A DNA stretch of 64,000 nucleotides from Streptomyces sp. NBC_01788 (lineage in GTDB: Bacteria > Actinomycetota > Actinomycetes > Streptomycetales > Streptomycetaceae), in NCBI RefSeq assembly GCF_035917575.1, contig NZ_CP109090.1:5208001-5272000 (forward strand), read 5' to 3'. Below are positions 26,449-35,767 of the stretch, in pieces; position 1 is the first letter of the stretch; each line of letters starts with the position of its first letter. A program made the translations under genes and the position numbers. Under the pieces are notes generated by a model that worked only from the letters and a program-made list of their open reading frames with translations, did not search any database and was not told the DNA's origin.

Positions 26449-27603
26449 CTACTCCTCCACGAGCAGCTTCTCCCGCAGCTGGGCCAGTGTGCGGGCCAGC
26501 AGCCGGGAGACGTGCATCTGCGAGATGCCGACCTCCTGCGCGATCTGCGACTGGGTCATGTTGCCGAAGAAGCGCAGCAGCAGGATCCGCTTCTCGCGCG
26601 GCGGGAGATCCTCCAGCAGCGGCTTCAGCGACTCCCGGTACTCCACGCCCTCCAGCGCCTCGTCCTCGGCGCCGAGGGTGTCCGCGACCGCCGGGGACTC
26701 GTCGTCCGTGTCGGGGACGTCCAGGGACAGCGTGGAGTAGGCGTTGGCCGACTCCAGGCCCTCCAGGACCTCCTCCTCGGAGATGGCGAGCTTCTCCGCC
26801 AGCTCGTGCACCGTGGGGGAGCGGCCGTGGAGCTGGGACAACTCGGCCGTCGCGGTGGTCAGCGCCAGGCGCAGCTCCTGGAGCCGGCGCGGCACACGCA
26901 CCGCCCAGCCCTTGTCCCGGAAGTGCCGCTTGATCTCGCCGACGACCGTCGGGGTGGCGTACGTGGAGAACTCCACGCCGCGGTCCGGGTCGAACCGGTC
27001 GACCGACTTGATCAGGCCGATGGTGGCGACCTGGGTGAGGTCGTCCAGCGGCTCGCCGCGGTTGCGGAAGCGGCGCGCGAGGTGCTCGACGAGCGGCAGG
27101 TGCATGCGGACCAGCTGGTTGCGCAGCTCGGCGTACTGCGGGCTGCCCTCCTGCAGGGCGCGCAGCTGGACGAACATCGCACGTGCGCCACTGCGGTCAT
27201 GAGGGTCGTGCCGCGCGTTGTGCACGATCGGGGCGGCGCGCGACCCGTCCTCGCCGTTGCGCTCGTGCTCGCTCATCGTCCCGCCCGTCGCCCTTCCCCG
27301 AGCCCTCGCCTCCTTCCCCGCGTTCTCGCCTTCGCTCGAACGGGAGGAGTCCCCGTGAGGGGGAGGACCGCCGTGGCCGGCGACCAGCGGCTCGTCCTCC
27401 GGGTGCGGCCTGGCCTGCTCCGGGATGCCGTCGATACCGTCCGCCGCGCGCCGGGCCGCGGCCGGACCGCCCCGGGCGGCTCCGCCCGGAGCCCCGGCCC
27501 CGCCCGGAGCCCCGGCCCCGTCCGCGCGCGCCGGAGGCCCGCCCTCGGGCAGCTCCCGTGTGCCGCGCTCTTCGTCCCGCACCGGACCGTCCCCGTTCCT
27601 CAC
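26449..27603 (-). CDS. sigH: Stress-response sigma factor SigH (SigB/SigF family)
   Basis: 384 aa from GTG 27603, which overlaps the prsH stop (GTGA). Group 3 sigma factor: region 2 includes LDDLTQVATIGLIKSVDRFD and RGVEFSTYATPTVVGEIKRH, and region 4 includes MTQSQIAQEVGISQMHVSRL. The first 109 residues before ATG 27276 are a low-complexity Gly/Ala/Pro/Glu extension. In S. coelicolor sigH yields several protein sizes through alternative starts and processing, so both starts may be used. It directs osmotic-stress and sporulation-related transcription and is held by the anti-sigma factor encoded upstream. Confidence 0.92.
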   Translation of the reverse strand: MRNGDGPVRDEERGTRELPEGGPPARADGAGAPGGAGAPGGAARGGPAAARRAADGIDGIPEQARPHPEDEPLVAGHGGPPPHGDSSRSSEGENAGKEARARGRATGGTMSEHERNGEDGSRAAPIVHNARHDPHDRSGARAMFVQLRALQEGSPQYAELRNQLVRMHLPLVEHLARRFRNRGEPLDDLTQVATIGLIKSVDRFDPDRGVEFSTYATPTVVGEIKRHFRDKGWAVRVPRRLQELRLALTTATAELSQLHGRSPTVHELAEKLAISEEEVLEGLESANAYSTLSLDVPDTDDESPAVADTLGAEDEALEGVEYRESLKPLLEDLPPREKRILLLRFFGNMTQSQIAQEVGISQMHVSRLLARTLAQLREKLLVEE

Positions 27604-28016
27604 GCCGGCCCGGGTCCCGCGCCGCGCTGTTTGTAGAGGCTGATCGACACGGTCCTGTCGTCGTCCACGGCGGAGGAGACCTTGCCCGCGAGCGCGGACA
27701 GGACGGTCCAGGCGAACGTGTCCCGCGAAGGCGCGTGACCGTCCGTCGTCGGGGCCGAGACAGTGACCTCGAGCGAGTCGTCGACCAGCCGGAAGACACA
27801 GCTGAGCACCGAGCCGGGCACGGCCTGCTGGAGCAGGATCGCGCAGGCCTCGTCGACCGCGATGCGCAGGTCCTCGATCTCGTCGAGGGTGAAGTCCAAA
27901 CGGGCCGCGAGGCCGGCCGTGGCCGTCCGCAGCACCGACAGGTAGGCACCCGCAGCCGGCAGCCGGACCTCCACGAAGTCCTGGTTCGCCACGGGCTCGC
28001 CTGCGATCTGGGACAC
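27600..28016 (-). CDS. prsH: Anti-sigma factor PrsH (RsbW-like)
   Basis: 138 aa from GTG 28016, chosen because an exceptional Shine-Dalgarno GGAGGTGAG sits directly upstream; TTG 28028 and GTG 28022 are alternatives. HATPase/RsbW-type fold: FTLDEIEDLRIAVDEACAIL corresponds to the N-box helix, but the usual Asn two to three residues after Glu-Ala is missing, and no DxGxG loop is evident. ATP binding or kinase activity may therefore be lost. Translationally coupled to sigH. Confidence 0.9.
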   Translation of the reverse strand: MSQIAGEPVANQDFVEVRLPAAGAYLSVLRTATAGLAARLDFTLDEIEDLRIAVDEACAILLQQAVPGSVLSCVFRLVDDSLEVTVSAPTTDGHAPSRDTFAWTVLSALAGKVSSAVDDDRTVSISLYKQRGAGPGPA

Positions 28017-28263
28017 CCTCACCTCCAAGGTGGTACAAGCTCTCTCAGGGCCGGGGGCATCCCCCGGACAACGCGATACATGGTTCAGCGGTGACGCTAC
28101 CGCGCGCCCGGCCTTCCTGTCCCGGGACCCCGACCCTTGCTGTCACTCATAGTAAAGCTACGGATACGCTCCGTGGCTAGGGGTCTGCGGGCCCAAATGG
28201 GAACGGCGGGCGCCGGGTTGACGTACCCAGACGTCAGACGGTCGAACCGTCCCCCGGTTCCGG

Positions 28264-28524
28264 TCACACGAGCACGTGGTCCACGAAGCACCAGCGCCAG
28301 TCCTCGCCGGGCTCGAAGGTCCGCATCACCGGGTGCCCGGTGTCCTTGTGATGCTTGGTCGCATGCTGTCCCGGTGACGAGTCGCAGCATCCGACGTGGC
28401 CACAGGACAGGCACAGCCGCAGCTGCACCGGATGCGTGCCGTCCGCCAGGCACTCCGGACACGTCTCGCACTCGGGCACGGGCTCCGGGTGCGGCAGCGT
28501 GCCGGCGTGCGTGCACTGTTTCAT
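28264..28524 (-). CDS. UBP-type zinc-finger protein
   Basis: 86 aa. The spacing CETCPECLADG...RLCLSCGHVGCCDSS...HATKHHKDTGHPV matches the zinc-finger of ubiquitin-specific proteases (ZnF_UBP), with Cys/His ligands intact and the terminal segment WRWCFVDH. Actinobacteria encode this as a stand-alone small protein of unknown role. The 247 bp upstream of prsH, shared with this gene's 3' side, hold the presumed sigH operon promoters. Confidence 0.88.
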   Translation of the reverse strand: MKQCTHAGTLPHPEPVPECETCPECLADGTHPVQLRLCLSCGHVGCCDSSPGQHATKHHKDTGHPVMRTFEPGEDWRWCFVDHVLV

Positions 28525-28601
28525 GATTGCCAGATTACGACGCTCGTGCGGGGGACCGCGCGGAAAGCGGCCGGGCGACGAACGACGGGTGGGCGAGGAC
28601 C

Positions 28602-30197
28602 ATGGACGTAGTGCCGCTGCTGTTCCTGGTGGCGGGCAGCGCCGCGGTGGCCGGGGTCGCCCGGCGCACCCCCGTACCGGCGCCCCTGCTGCTGGTCGCG
28701 GCGGGACTGGCGGTCTCCTACGTCCCCGGGGTCCCCGCCTACGCCCTCGATCCCGGCGTGGTCCTGCCCCTGCTGCTGCCGCCGCTGCTGTACACCTCCG
28801 CCAGTGACAGCTCCTACCTCGACCTGCGCGCGCAACTGCGCCCCGTGGCGCTGCTCTCCGTCGGCTACGTGCTGTTCGCGACCTTCGTGGTCGGCTGGGC
28901 CGCGTACCTGCTCGTGCCGGGGCTGCCGCTGACCGCGGCGCTGGTGCTGGGCGCGGTGGTGGCGCCGCCGGACGCGGTCGCGGCGACGGCCGTGGCCCGG
29001 CGGGTCGGGCTGCCCTCACGGATCACCACGATCCTCCAGGGCGAGTCCCTGCTCAACGACGCCACCGCGATCACCGCCTACCGGGTGGCGCTGGCCGCCG
29101 CCGTCGGCGAGGGCGCGACCTGGGCGGGCGGCGTGGGGGAGTTCCTGATCGCGGCGATCGGCGGCGTCGGCATCGGCCTGGTGGTGATGGCGCCGCTGCA
29201 CTGGCTGCGCACCCACCTGAAGGAGGCGCTGCTGCAGAACACGCTCTCCCTGCTGATCCCGTTCGTCGCCTACGGCGTCGCCGAGCAGGTGCGCGCCTCC
29301 GGGGTCCTCGCCGTCGTCACCGTCGCCCTCTACCTCGGGCACCGCGCCTGGGAGGTCGACTTCGCCACCCGGCTCCAGGAGGAGGCGGTGTGGAAGATGG
29401 TGGCGTTCGTCCTGGAGTCGTCGGTGTTCGCCCTCATCGGACTTCAGCTCCCGGTCGTCCTCGGGGGTCTCGGGACGTACTCGGGGCCCGAGGCGGCCTG
29501 GTACGCGGTCGCCGTCTTCCTGGTGGTCGTCGCCGCCCGGTTCGTGTGGGTGTACCCGGCGGCGTTCCTGCCCCGGCTGCTGTCCCGGCGCATCCGGGAG
29601 CGCGAGGAGAATCCCACCTGGAGGGGCGCGATGGTCACCGCGTGGGCCGGGATGCGGGGCGTGGTGTCCCTGGCCATCGCCTTCTCGATCCCGGTCACGC
29701 TGCACGACGGCGGGCCCTTCCCGAAACGGAACCTGCTGCTCTTCCTGACCTTCACGACGGTCATCGGGACCCTGGTGGTGCAGGGCCTGACGTTGCCGCC
29801 GCTGATCCGGCTGCTGAAGTTCCCCGACCGCGACACGCGGGCGGAGACCCTGGCCGAGGCGAACGCGCAGGCACAGGCGTCCCTGGCCGCCGAGCGCCGC
29901 CTGGAGGAACTCCTGGTCGACGAGCGCAACGCCCTGCCCCCGCCGCTCGCCGACCGCCTCCGCACGGTCCTCGAGCGCCGCCGCAACTCCGTCTGGGAGC
30001 GCCTCGGCCAGGCCAATCCGGTCACCGGCGAGTCGGTCGACGACACCTACCGCCGCCTGTCCCGCGACGTGATCAGCGCCGAGCGCGAGGTCTTCGTGCG
30101 CCTCCGTGACGGCCGCTACATCGACGACGAAATGCTGCGTACCTTGCTGCGCAGGCTCGACCTGGAGGAGGCGGCTGCCTATCGAGAGGCGGCGTGA
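28602..30197 (+). CDS. Na+/H+ antiporter, CPA1 family
   Basis: 531 aa with about 12 membrane helices and a hydrophilic C-terminal domain of about 120 residues. Family features: PDAVAATAVARRVGLPSRI and GESLLNDATAI, in which the ND pair is the ion-binding site. The cytoplasmic tail is helical and charged, suggesting regulation. ATG 28602 follows GGGCGAGGACC. It is divergent from the UBP zinc-finger gene by 77 bp. Confidence 0.92.
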   Translation: MDVVPLLFLVAGSAAVAGVARRTPVPAPLLLVAAGLAVSYVPGVPAYALDPGVVLPLLLPPLLYTSASDSSYLDLRAQLRPVALLSVGYVLFATFVVGWAAYLLVPGLPLTAALVLGAVVAPPDAVAATAVARRVGLPSRITTILQGESLLNDATAITAYRVALAAAVGEGATWAGGVGEFLIAAIGGVGIGLVVMAPLHWLRTHLKEALLQNTLSLLIPFVAYGVAEQVRASGVLAVVTVALYLGHRAWEVDFATRLQEEAVWKMVAFVLESSVFALIGLQLPVVLGGLGTYSGPEAAWYAVAVFLVVVAARFVWVYPAAFLPRLLSRRIREREENPTWRGAMVTAWAGMRGVVSLAIAFSIPVTLHDGGPFPKRNLLLFLTFTTVIGTLVVQGLTLPPLIRLLKFPDRDTRAETLAEANAQAQASLAAERRLEELLVDERNALPPPLADRLRTVLERRRNSVWERLGQANPVTGESVDDTYRRLSRDVISAEREVFVRLRDGRYIDDEMLRTLLRRLDLEEAAAYREAA

Positions 30198-30321
30198 GGG
30201 GACGGGCGGGCCGGGTGGTGGTGCGTGGCGCCGGGACGGGGAGTGAGGGGCCCGGGCGGCTCAGGCGGGTGCCGGGGTACGGGCGTGATGGCCCGGTGGC
30301 GGCGTTGTGGTGCCGGGCGGT

Positions 30322-31239
30322 TCAGGCTGTCGGCGGGAAAGGGGTGCCCGTGATGATCGCGGCGATCGCCGTACCGCGCGGGAAGGCGTCCTCGGCGGCC
30401 AGGGTGACCAGGCCGTACAGCAGTTTGGCGACGTAGAGGCGTTCGACGGGGACGCCGTGCCGGGCGGTGAAGTCCTCCGCGAAGGCGTCGAGTTCGGCCG
30501 GGACACGGGCGTAGCCGCCGAAGTGGAAGCGCTCGTCGAGCGACCACGTGCCGCGCCGGGCGCCGAAGGCCCGCTCCTGCAGGGCCTCGATGTCCGGAGC
30601 CAGGAAACCGCCCCGGAGGACCGGTATGCCGAGGGCACGCCGACCGGGCGCGAGACCGGCGGCCAGGCCGGCCAGTGTGCCGCCGGTGCCGCAGGCCAGC
30701 GCGACGACGTCCGCGTGCTCGCCCAGCTCCTCGCCCAGGGTCCGGCAGCCGCGTACCGCCAGGGCGTTGCTGCCGCCCTCGGGGACCACATGGGCGTCCT
30801 CGGCACCCGCGGCCCGAAGCAGGGCCGCCAGCGTCTCCGGCTCGGCCTTGCGGCGGTACGTCGCCCGGTCGGTGAAGTGCAGCCGCATCCCGTCGGCCGC
30901 GCAACGCGTCAGGGAGGGGTTCAGCGGGCGCTCGGCCAGCTCCTGGCCGCGGACCACACCGACCGTCGGCAGGCCCAGCAGGCGGCCCGCCGCGGCCGTC
31001 GCGCGCAGGTGGTTGGAGTAGGCGCCGCCGAAGGTCACGACCGTCCGGCCGGCCGCGGCCCGCAGGTTCGGGGCGAGTTTGCGCCACTTGTTGCCGATCA
31101 GCTCCGGGTGGATCAGATCGTCGCGCTTCAGGAGCAGCCGCAGTCCACGACGGGTGAACCGGTCGTCGGCGACCTCCTGGAGGGGCGAGGGCAGCCGGGG
31201 GGACAGCGCGGCGGGGCCGGGGGCGGCGGAGCGGGTCAC
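30322..31239 (-). CDS. PLP-dependent D-cysteine desulfhydrase/ACC deaminase-like enzyme
   Basis: 305 aa fold-type II PLP enzyme. The lysine that binds PLP is in ELIGNKWRKL. TVVTFGGAYSNHLRATA is the phosphate/substrate-binding Asn-His segment and CGTGGTLAGLAAGL is the glycine-rich phosphate loop. This fits D-cysteine desulfhydrase or 1-aminocyclopropane-1-carboxylate deaminase homologues; the two cannot be separated here. Start taken as GTG 31239; no strong ribosome-binding site is visible. Confidence 0.85.
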   Translation of the reverse strand: MTRSAAPGPAALSPRLPSPLQEVADDRFTRRGLRLLLKRDDLIHPELIGNKWRKLAPNLRAAAGRTVVTFGGAYSNHLRATAAAGRLLGLPTVGVVRGQELAERPLNPSLTRCAADGMRLHFTDRATYRRKAEPETLAALLRAAGAEDAHVVPEGGSNALAVRGCRTLGEELGEHADVVALACGTGGTLAGLAAGLAPGRRALGIPVLRGGFLAPDIEALQERAFGARRGTWSLDERFHFGGYARVPAELDAFAEDFTARHGVPVERLYVAKLLYGLVTLAAEDAFPRGTAIAAIITGTPFPPTA

Positions 31240-31459
31240 CCGGCCATTGTCGCCGCCCGGCCCGGGAAGCGGCACGGCCGGCGAGGCACCGCGAACCCGC
31301 TGGTCACGCAAAGGGGAAACGCAAGTTCTGCCCGTCGCGACAGTGATCCATTCCCGCTCTTTCGGGTAATAGCACGACCACGCTCCGTGCTGGAAGGCTG
31401 GCGCACGCAAATCGATGCACGGCCGAGCGTGCCGGGCATGAGCGGGAGGGCAATTCTCT

Positions 31460-32866
31460 ATGTCGGTAGGCGAAGAGGTCCGCACGGAGCAGGACCGGCC
31501 GCAGCAGAGCCTCGGCACCGCGGCCGCGCGGAACCTGGCCACCACCACCAAGTCCGTTCCCCAGATGCAGGAGATCAGCTCGCGCTGGCTGCTGCGCATG
31601 CTGCCCTGGGTCGACGTGCAGGGCGGCACGTACCGGGTGAACCGGCGGCTCACCTACGCCGTCGGCGACGGCCGCATCACCTTCGTGAAGACAGGCGACC
31701 GCGTCGAGGTCATCCCGGCCGAGCTCGGCGAACTGCCGGCGCTGCGGGACTACGAGGACGACGACGTGCTCTCGGAGCTCGCCCAGCGCTGCCGCCAGCG
31801 CGAGATCGAGGCGGGCCAGGTCATCGCCTCCTTCGGCAGCCAGGCCGAGGAGGTGTACCTGCTGGCGCACGGCAGGGTCCAGAAGGTCGGCACCGGCCCC
31901 TACGGCGACGACCAGGTCCTCGGTGTCCTCGCCAACGGCGCGTACTTCGGCGATCAGGCTCTCCTCGACCCGGACGCCATCTGGGAGTACACGGCCCGCG
32001 CGGACACCGCGTGCACCGTCCTCGTGCTGTCCCGCCGCGACGTCGAGCAGATCGCCGAGCGCGCCGACTCGCTGCGGGCCCACCTCCGGCAGCAGGCCTC
32101 GAGCTCCGACCAGAACGCCAACAGGTACGGGGAGAAGGCGGTCGAACTCGCCGCCGGACACAGCGGTGAGCCGGACATCCCGCACACCTTCGTCGACTAC
32201 GAGGCCAGCCCCCGCGAGTACGAACTGAGCATCGCGCAGACCGTCCTGCGCATGCACACACGCGTGACCGACCTCTACAACCAGCCGATGAACCAGACGG
32301 AGCAGCAGATCCGGCTGACCGTCGAGGCGCTGAAGGAGCGCCAGGAGCACGAGCTGATCAACAACAACGACTTCGGCCTGCTCCACAACTGCGAGTACGA
32401 CCAGCGGATCCACCCGCACGACGGCGTGCCGAGCCCCGACGACATGGACGAGCTGCTCAGCCGGCGCCGCGGCACCAAGCTGTTCCTCGCCCACCCGCGC
32501 GCGATCGCCGCGTTCGGCCGCGAGCTGAACAAGCGGGGTCTGGTCCCGGAGACCATCGACATGGGTGGCAACCGCATCCCCACCTGGCGCGGGGTGCCGA
32601 TCTTCCCGTGCAACAAGATCCCGGTCACCGAGGCGCGGACCAGCTCGATCATCGCCCTGCGCACCGGCGAGGAGGACCAGGGCGTCATCGGGCTGCGCGC
32701 GAAGGGCATCCCCGACGAGATCGAGCCGAGCCTGTCCGTGCGGTTCATGGGCATCAACGAGCAGGCGGTCATCAAGTACCTGGTCACGTCCTACTTCTCG
32801 GCCGCGGTGTTGGTGCCGGACGCGCTGGGAGTCCTGGAGAACATCGAGGTCGGCCGTTGGCGCTGA
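31460..32866 (+). CDS. Family 2B encapsulin shell protein (EshA-like) with CNB domain
   Basis: 468 aa. Family 2B encapsulins are HK97-fold shell proteins with a cyclic-nucleotide-binding (CNB) domain inserted in the N-terminal part. Here the CNB-like region covers residues about 100-210, with the phosphate-cassette segment [10 protein letters not shown] and Arg180. The usual Glu of the FGE motif is Asp, so ligand binding is uncertain. The remainder (about 30-95 and 240-468) is the shell fold; [17 protein letters not shown] and [20 protein letters not shown] are characteristic. ATG 31460 follows GGGAGGGC. The next gene, a polyprenyl diphosphate synthase, is the expected cargo class. EshA of S. 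griseus, a homologue, affects ppGpp levels and antibiotic production. Confidence 0.93.
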   Translation: MSVGEEVRTEQDRPQQSLGTAAARNLATTTKSVPQMQEISSRWLLRMLPWVDVQGGTYRVNRRLTYAVGDGRITFVKTGDRVEVIPAELGELPALRDYEDDDVLSELAQRCRQREIEAGQVIASFGSQAEEVYLLAHGRVQKVGTGPYGDDQVLGVLANGAYFGDQALLDPDAIWEYTARADTACTVLVLSRRDVEQIAERADSLRAHLRQQASSSDQNANRYGEKAVELAAGHSGEPDIPHTFVDYEASPREYELSIAQTVLRMHTRVTDLYNQPMNQTEQQIRLTVEALKERQEHELINNNDFGLLHNCEYDQRIHPHDGVPSPDDMDELLSRRRGTKLFLAHPRAIAAFGRELNKRGLVPETIDMGGNRIPTWRGVPIFPCNKIPVTEARTSSIIALRTGEEDQGVIGLRAKGIPDEIEPSLSVRFMGINEQAVIKYLVTSYFSAAVLVPDALGVLENIEVGRWR

Positions 32867-32983
32867 CCACACGCGCCGGCTCCCGGTGTCCCGGCCCGCC
32901 GGGCCGGGTACACCCCCGGGGGACGCGCCCAGTTCCGGCTGCGGAAGCGCCACCGTCCGCGGTCTCTTCGCGGGGGATCGGAT

Positions 32984-34159
32984 GTGGATCGGATGGTTGA
33001 GTTCATGACGGAGACGACGCGGCGCCCGACCGGCGTGCCCCGCCCCGCGGGGGCCGAGCGGCCTGCGGGACCCGGCTCCGCCGAGAGCCTTCTCCCCCGC
33101 GCCGCCCCCGGTTGGGCGGGCGGCCCGGCCGCGCCCGACGGACACGACGCGGCGGTGATCCTCGAACGCTCCCGGGCGTCGGTCGACCCCGAACTGCGGG
33201 CGGCCGTCGCCTCCCTGCCCGCCTCGATGCGCCGGATCGCGCGCTACCACTTCGGCTGGGAGCACGCGGACGGCACCCCGGCCGCGGGCAACGGCGGCAA
33301 GGCGATCCGCCCGGCACTGGTCCTCACGGCGGCGACCGCGCTCGGCGGGCCGCCCGCCCGGGCGGTGGCGGCCCGGGCCGCGGCGGCGGTCGAGCTGGTC
33401 CACAACTTCACGCTGCTGCACGACGACGTGATGGACCGGGACGTCACCCGGAGGCACCGGCCCACAGCGTGGACGGTGTTCGGCGAGAACGACGCGATCC
33501 TCGCCGGGGACGCGCTCCAGGCGCTGGCCCTTGGACTGCTCGCCGAGAACCCGCATCCGGCGTCACCGGCCGCCGCCGCCCGGCTCGCGGGCTGCGTCGT
33601 CGAACTCTGCGAGGGCCAGCGGACGGACACCGCCCTGGAACGGCGCGCTCCCGGCGAGGTCACACTCGCCGAGGTGCTCGCCATGGCCGAGGCCAAGACG
33701 GGGGCGCTGCTCGGCTGCGCCTGTGCCGTGGGGGGCCTGTACGCGGGGGCGGGGGAGGAGGAGGTCGAGGCGCTGGACGCGTTCGGCCGGCAGGCGGGGC
33801 TCGCCTTCCAGCTGATCGACGACGTGATCGGCATATGGGGCGACCCGGCCCGCACCGGGAAACCGGCCGGGGCCGACCTCACCGCCCGCAAGAAGTCCCT
33901 GCCGGTGGTCGCCGCGCTGACCTCCGGCACCCCGGACGCGGCCGAACTGGCCGAGCTGTACGCCCGGCCCCACCAGGAGGGGGAGGAGGAGTACCTGGCG
34001 CTGGTGGTGGAGCGGGCCGGTGGGCGGGACTGGGCGCAGGCCCAGGCGGCCGACCGGATGGCCTGGGCCGTGGCCGACCTGGCCCGCGCCGTACCGGATC
34101 CGGCGAACGCCGGCGGACTGCTGGCCCTGGCCGAGTTCGTGACCAGACGCTCCAGCTGA
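32984..34159 (+). CDS. Polyprenyl diphosphate synthase, putative encapsulin cargo
   Basis: 391 aa. It condenses isopentenyl diphosphate with allylic diphosphates. Aspartate-rich motifs are DDVMD (147-151, followed by RDVTRRHRPTAW) and DDVIGIWGD (279-287). GGKAIRP (104-110) is the substrate-binding basic segment. Phe142, five residues before the first motif, points to a short chain (C15-C20; inference). The first 55 residues are disordered, rich in Pro, Ala and Gly, absent from ordinary synthases and suitable as a shell-targeting peptide. GTG 32984 has GGGGGA at good spacing; ATG 32993 or 33005 are alternatives. It follows the encapsulin by 117 bp. Confidence 0.92.
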   Translation: MDRMVEFMTETTRRPTGVPRPAGAERPAGPGSAESLLPRAAPGWAGGPAAPDGHDAAVILERSRASVDPELRAAVASLPASMRRIARYHFGWEHADGTPAAGNGGKAIRPALVLTAATALGGPPARAVAARAAAAVELVHNFTLLHDDVMDRDVTRRHRPTAWTVFGENDAILAGDALQALALGLLAENPHPASPAAAARLAGCVVELCEGQRTDTALERRAPGEVTLAEVLAMAEAKTGALLGCACAVGGLYAGAGEEEVEALDAFGRQAGLAFQLIDDVIGIWGDPARTGKPAGADLTARKKSLPVVAALTSGTPDAAELAELYARPHQEGEEEYLALVVERAGGRDWAQAQAADRMAWAVADLARAVPDPANAGGLLALAEFVTRRSS

Positions 34160-34332
34160 CCCCGCCGGAGAAGACCCCGGAGCCACCGGGCCCGTACGGC
34201 TCCTGACCCCGTACGGCCGCCGGCGGCTCCGGCGCGGCGGACCCCGCACTGCCCCACGGTGTGCGGGGCCCGCCTCTTTCGCTAGGCTCAACTCCCTTAT
34301 TTCGAGCGGTACTTGAGTTGAGGGGGCGGACC

Positions 34333-34962
34333 ATGGGCGTGGGGATCCGGGCGGCGGGGGAAGGCGACCGGGAACTGGTCGTGCGGCTGCTGGACGAGGC
34401 CTTCCAGGACGACCCGGTGAGCGGCTGGGTCTTCCCGGAGCGTGAGTACCGCCGTGCGACCCACCACCGGCTGATGGCCGCCTTCACCGACATCGTGCTC
34501 GCCGAAGGCCGGATCGACGTGACCGAGGACGGTACGGCGTGCGCCCTGTGGCTGTCGATGCCGGCGGCCGACGGCGACGGCCCGGACGACGGGGGAGGCT
34601 CGGAGCACGCCGACGACGCCGTACGGCTGCGCGAGAGCGTCGACCCGGCGAACCCGCGGGTCGAGGAGATCGCCCGGCTGATGGCCGACTCCCATCCGGC
34701 GGACCGCGCCCACGAGTACCTGTGGATGATCGGCGTCGCACCGGCCCACCAGGGCGAGGGCCTGGGCGGCACCCTCGTCCAGCACGTCCTCGACCGCTGC
34801 GACCGCGAGGGCCTGCCCGCCTACTTGGAGGCCAGCAGCGAGCGCAGCACGAAGCTCTACGAACGCCTGGGCTTCACCTTCGCCGACCACACCCTCGACC
34901 TCCCGGACGGCCCCCGGATGTGGCCGATGTGGCGCGAACCCGTCACCGGCCGGGGGCACTGA
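34333..34962 (+). CDS. GNAT family acetyltransferase in encapsulin locus
   Basis: 209 aa. Acetyl-CoA loop: WMIGVAPAHQGEGLGGTL (about residues 137-154), followed by LEASSERSTKLYERLGF. A Gly/Asp-rich insertion lies near residues 78-95. ATG 34333 has AGGGGGCGGACC upstream. It follows the polyprenyl synthase on the same strand with a 173-bp gap. It may be co-regulated with the encapsulin pair; the substrate is unknown. Confidence 0.88.
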   Translation: MGVGIRAAGEGDRELVVRLLDEAFQDDPVSGWVFPEREYRRATHHRLMAAFTDIVLAEGRIDVTEDGTACALWLSMPAADGDGPDDGGGSEHADDAVRLRESVDPANPRVEEIARLMADSHPADRAHEYLWMIGVAPAHQGEGLGGTLVQHVLDRCDREGLPAYLEASSERSTKLYERLGFTFADHTLDLPDGPRMWPMWREPVTGRGH

Positions 34963-35033
34963 CCGCCGGACCCACGAGCTCGCGCCGACTCAGGACGGCT
35001 CACCGCGCGCCCGACGTCGTTGCGGACTTCCCT

Positions 35034-35663
35034 CTAGGGGAGGCGGGCGAGCAAGTGGGCGTCGAGGAAGCCGCGTTCGGAGGCCGGGTCGTGGAGCAGC
35101 CGAGCGACCGTGACGAGCCCGGCCCCGGCCAGCAACTCGGCGAACCGGTCCACGGGCCAGCTGTAGGCGGGCGCCACCTTGTGATCGAAGAGGACCGGCT
35201 CCGGTCCCTCGGTCCCGAACAACGAGACCAGGAGCAGGCCCCCTGGTGCCAGGACACGCACCTGCTCGGCGAGCAGCGCGGGCAGTTCCTCAGGCGGGGT
35301 GTGGATCATCGAGTAGTGGGCCAGCACTCCGCCGAGTGCGCAGTCCTCGACCGGCAGGGCCTCCATCCGCGCCTCGTCGAACCGCAGCGCCGGATGGGCC
35401 CGCCGGGCGTGGTCGACCATGGCCGGGGAGAGGTCGAGCCCGAAGGCGTCCAGCCCCAAGTCGTGCAACATGGCCGTCAGATGTCCGGGCCCGCACCCGA
35501 CATCGGCTGCCCGCAGGTTGCCCGTCTCGCGCACCAACTCGGCGAAGGTGCCGACCATGGCCCGCGTGAACGGCCGCGTCTCCAGCCGATCAGCGAACAT
35601 CGACGCATAGAGCTCGACGACCCCGTCGTAGGCCGCCCTGGTCCCGTGTTGGTGTTCCGCCAC
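35034..35663 (-). CDS. Class I SAM-dependent methyltransferase
   Basis: 209 aa from GTG 35663. SAM-binding motif I is AADVGCGPGHL (about residues 53-63), motif II has FGLDLSPAMVDHAR, and a later strand is VLAPGGLLLVSLFG. A longer start at TTG 35693 exists but neither start has a clear ribosome-binding site. Small-molecule methyltransferase type; substrate unknown. Confidence 0.82.
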   Translation of the reverse strand: MAEHQHGTRAAYDGVVELYASMFADRLETRPFTRAMVGTFAELVRETGNLRAADVGCGPGHLTAMLHDLGLDAFGLDLSPAMVDHARRAHPALRFDEARMEALPVEDCALGGVLAHYSMIHTPPEELPALLAEQVRVLAPGGLLLVSLFGTEGPEPVLFDHKVAPAYSWPVDRFAELLAGAGLVTVARLLHDPASERGFLDAHLLARLP

Positions 35664-35767
35664 GGGGAAGAAGCTAACACCCTTGCCGTTCAAGGCCGTT
35701 CGCCGAACCGCTCGACCTGCTCATCCGGCGAACAAGGGCGTGACCTGCCCTCCCCAGGCCACCGGCC

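Noticed and set aside
31079..31459. Upstream extension of the PLP enzyme to 31653
   Set aside because: It would overlap the encapsulin start region and has no homology-like content. GTG 31239 gives the normal family length.
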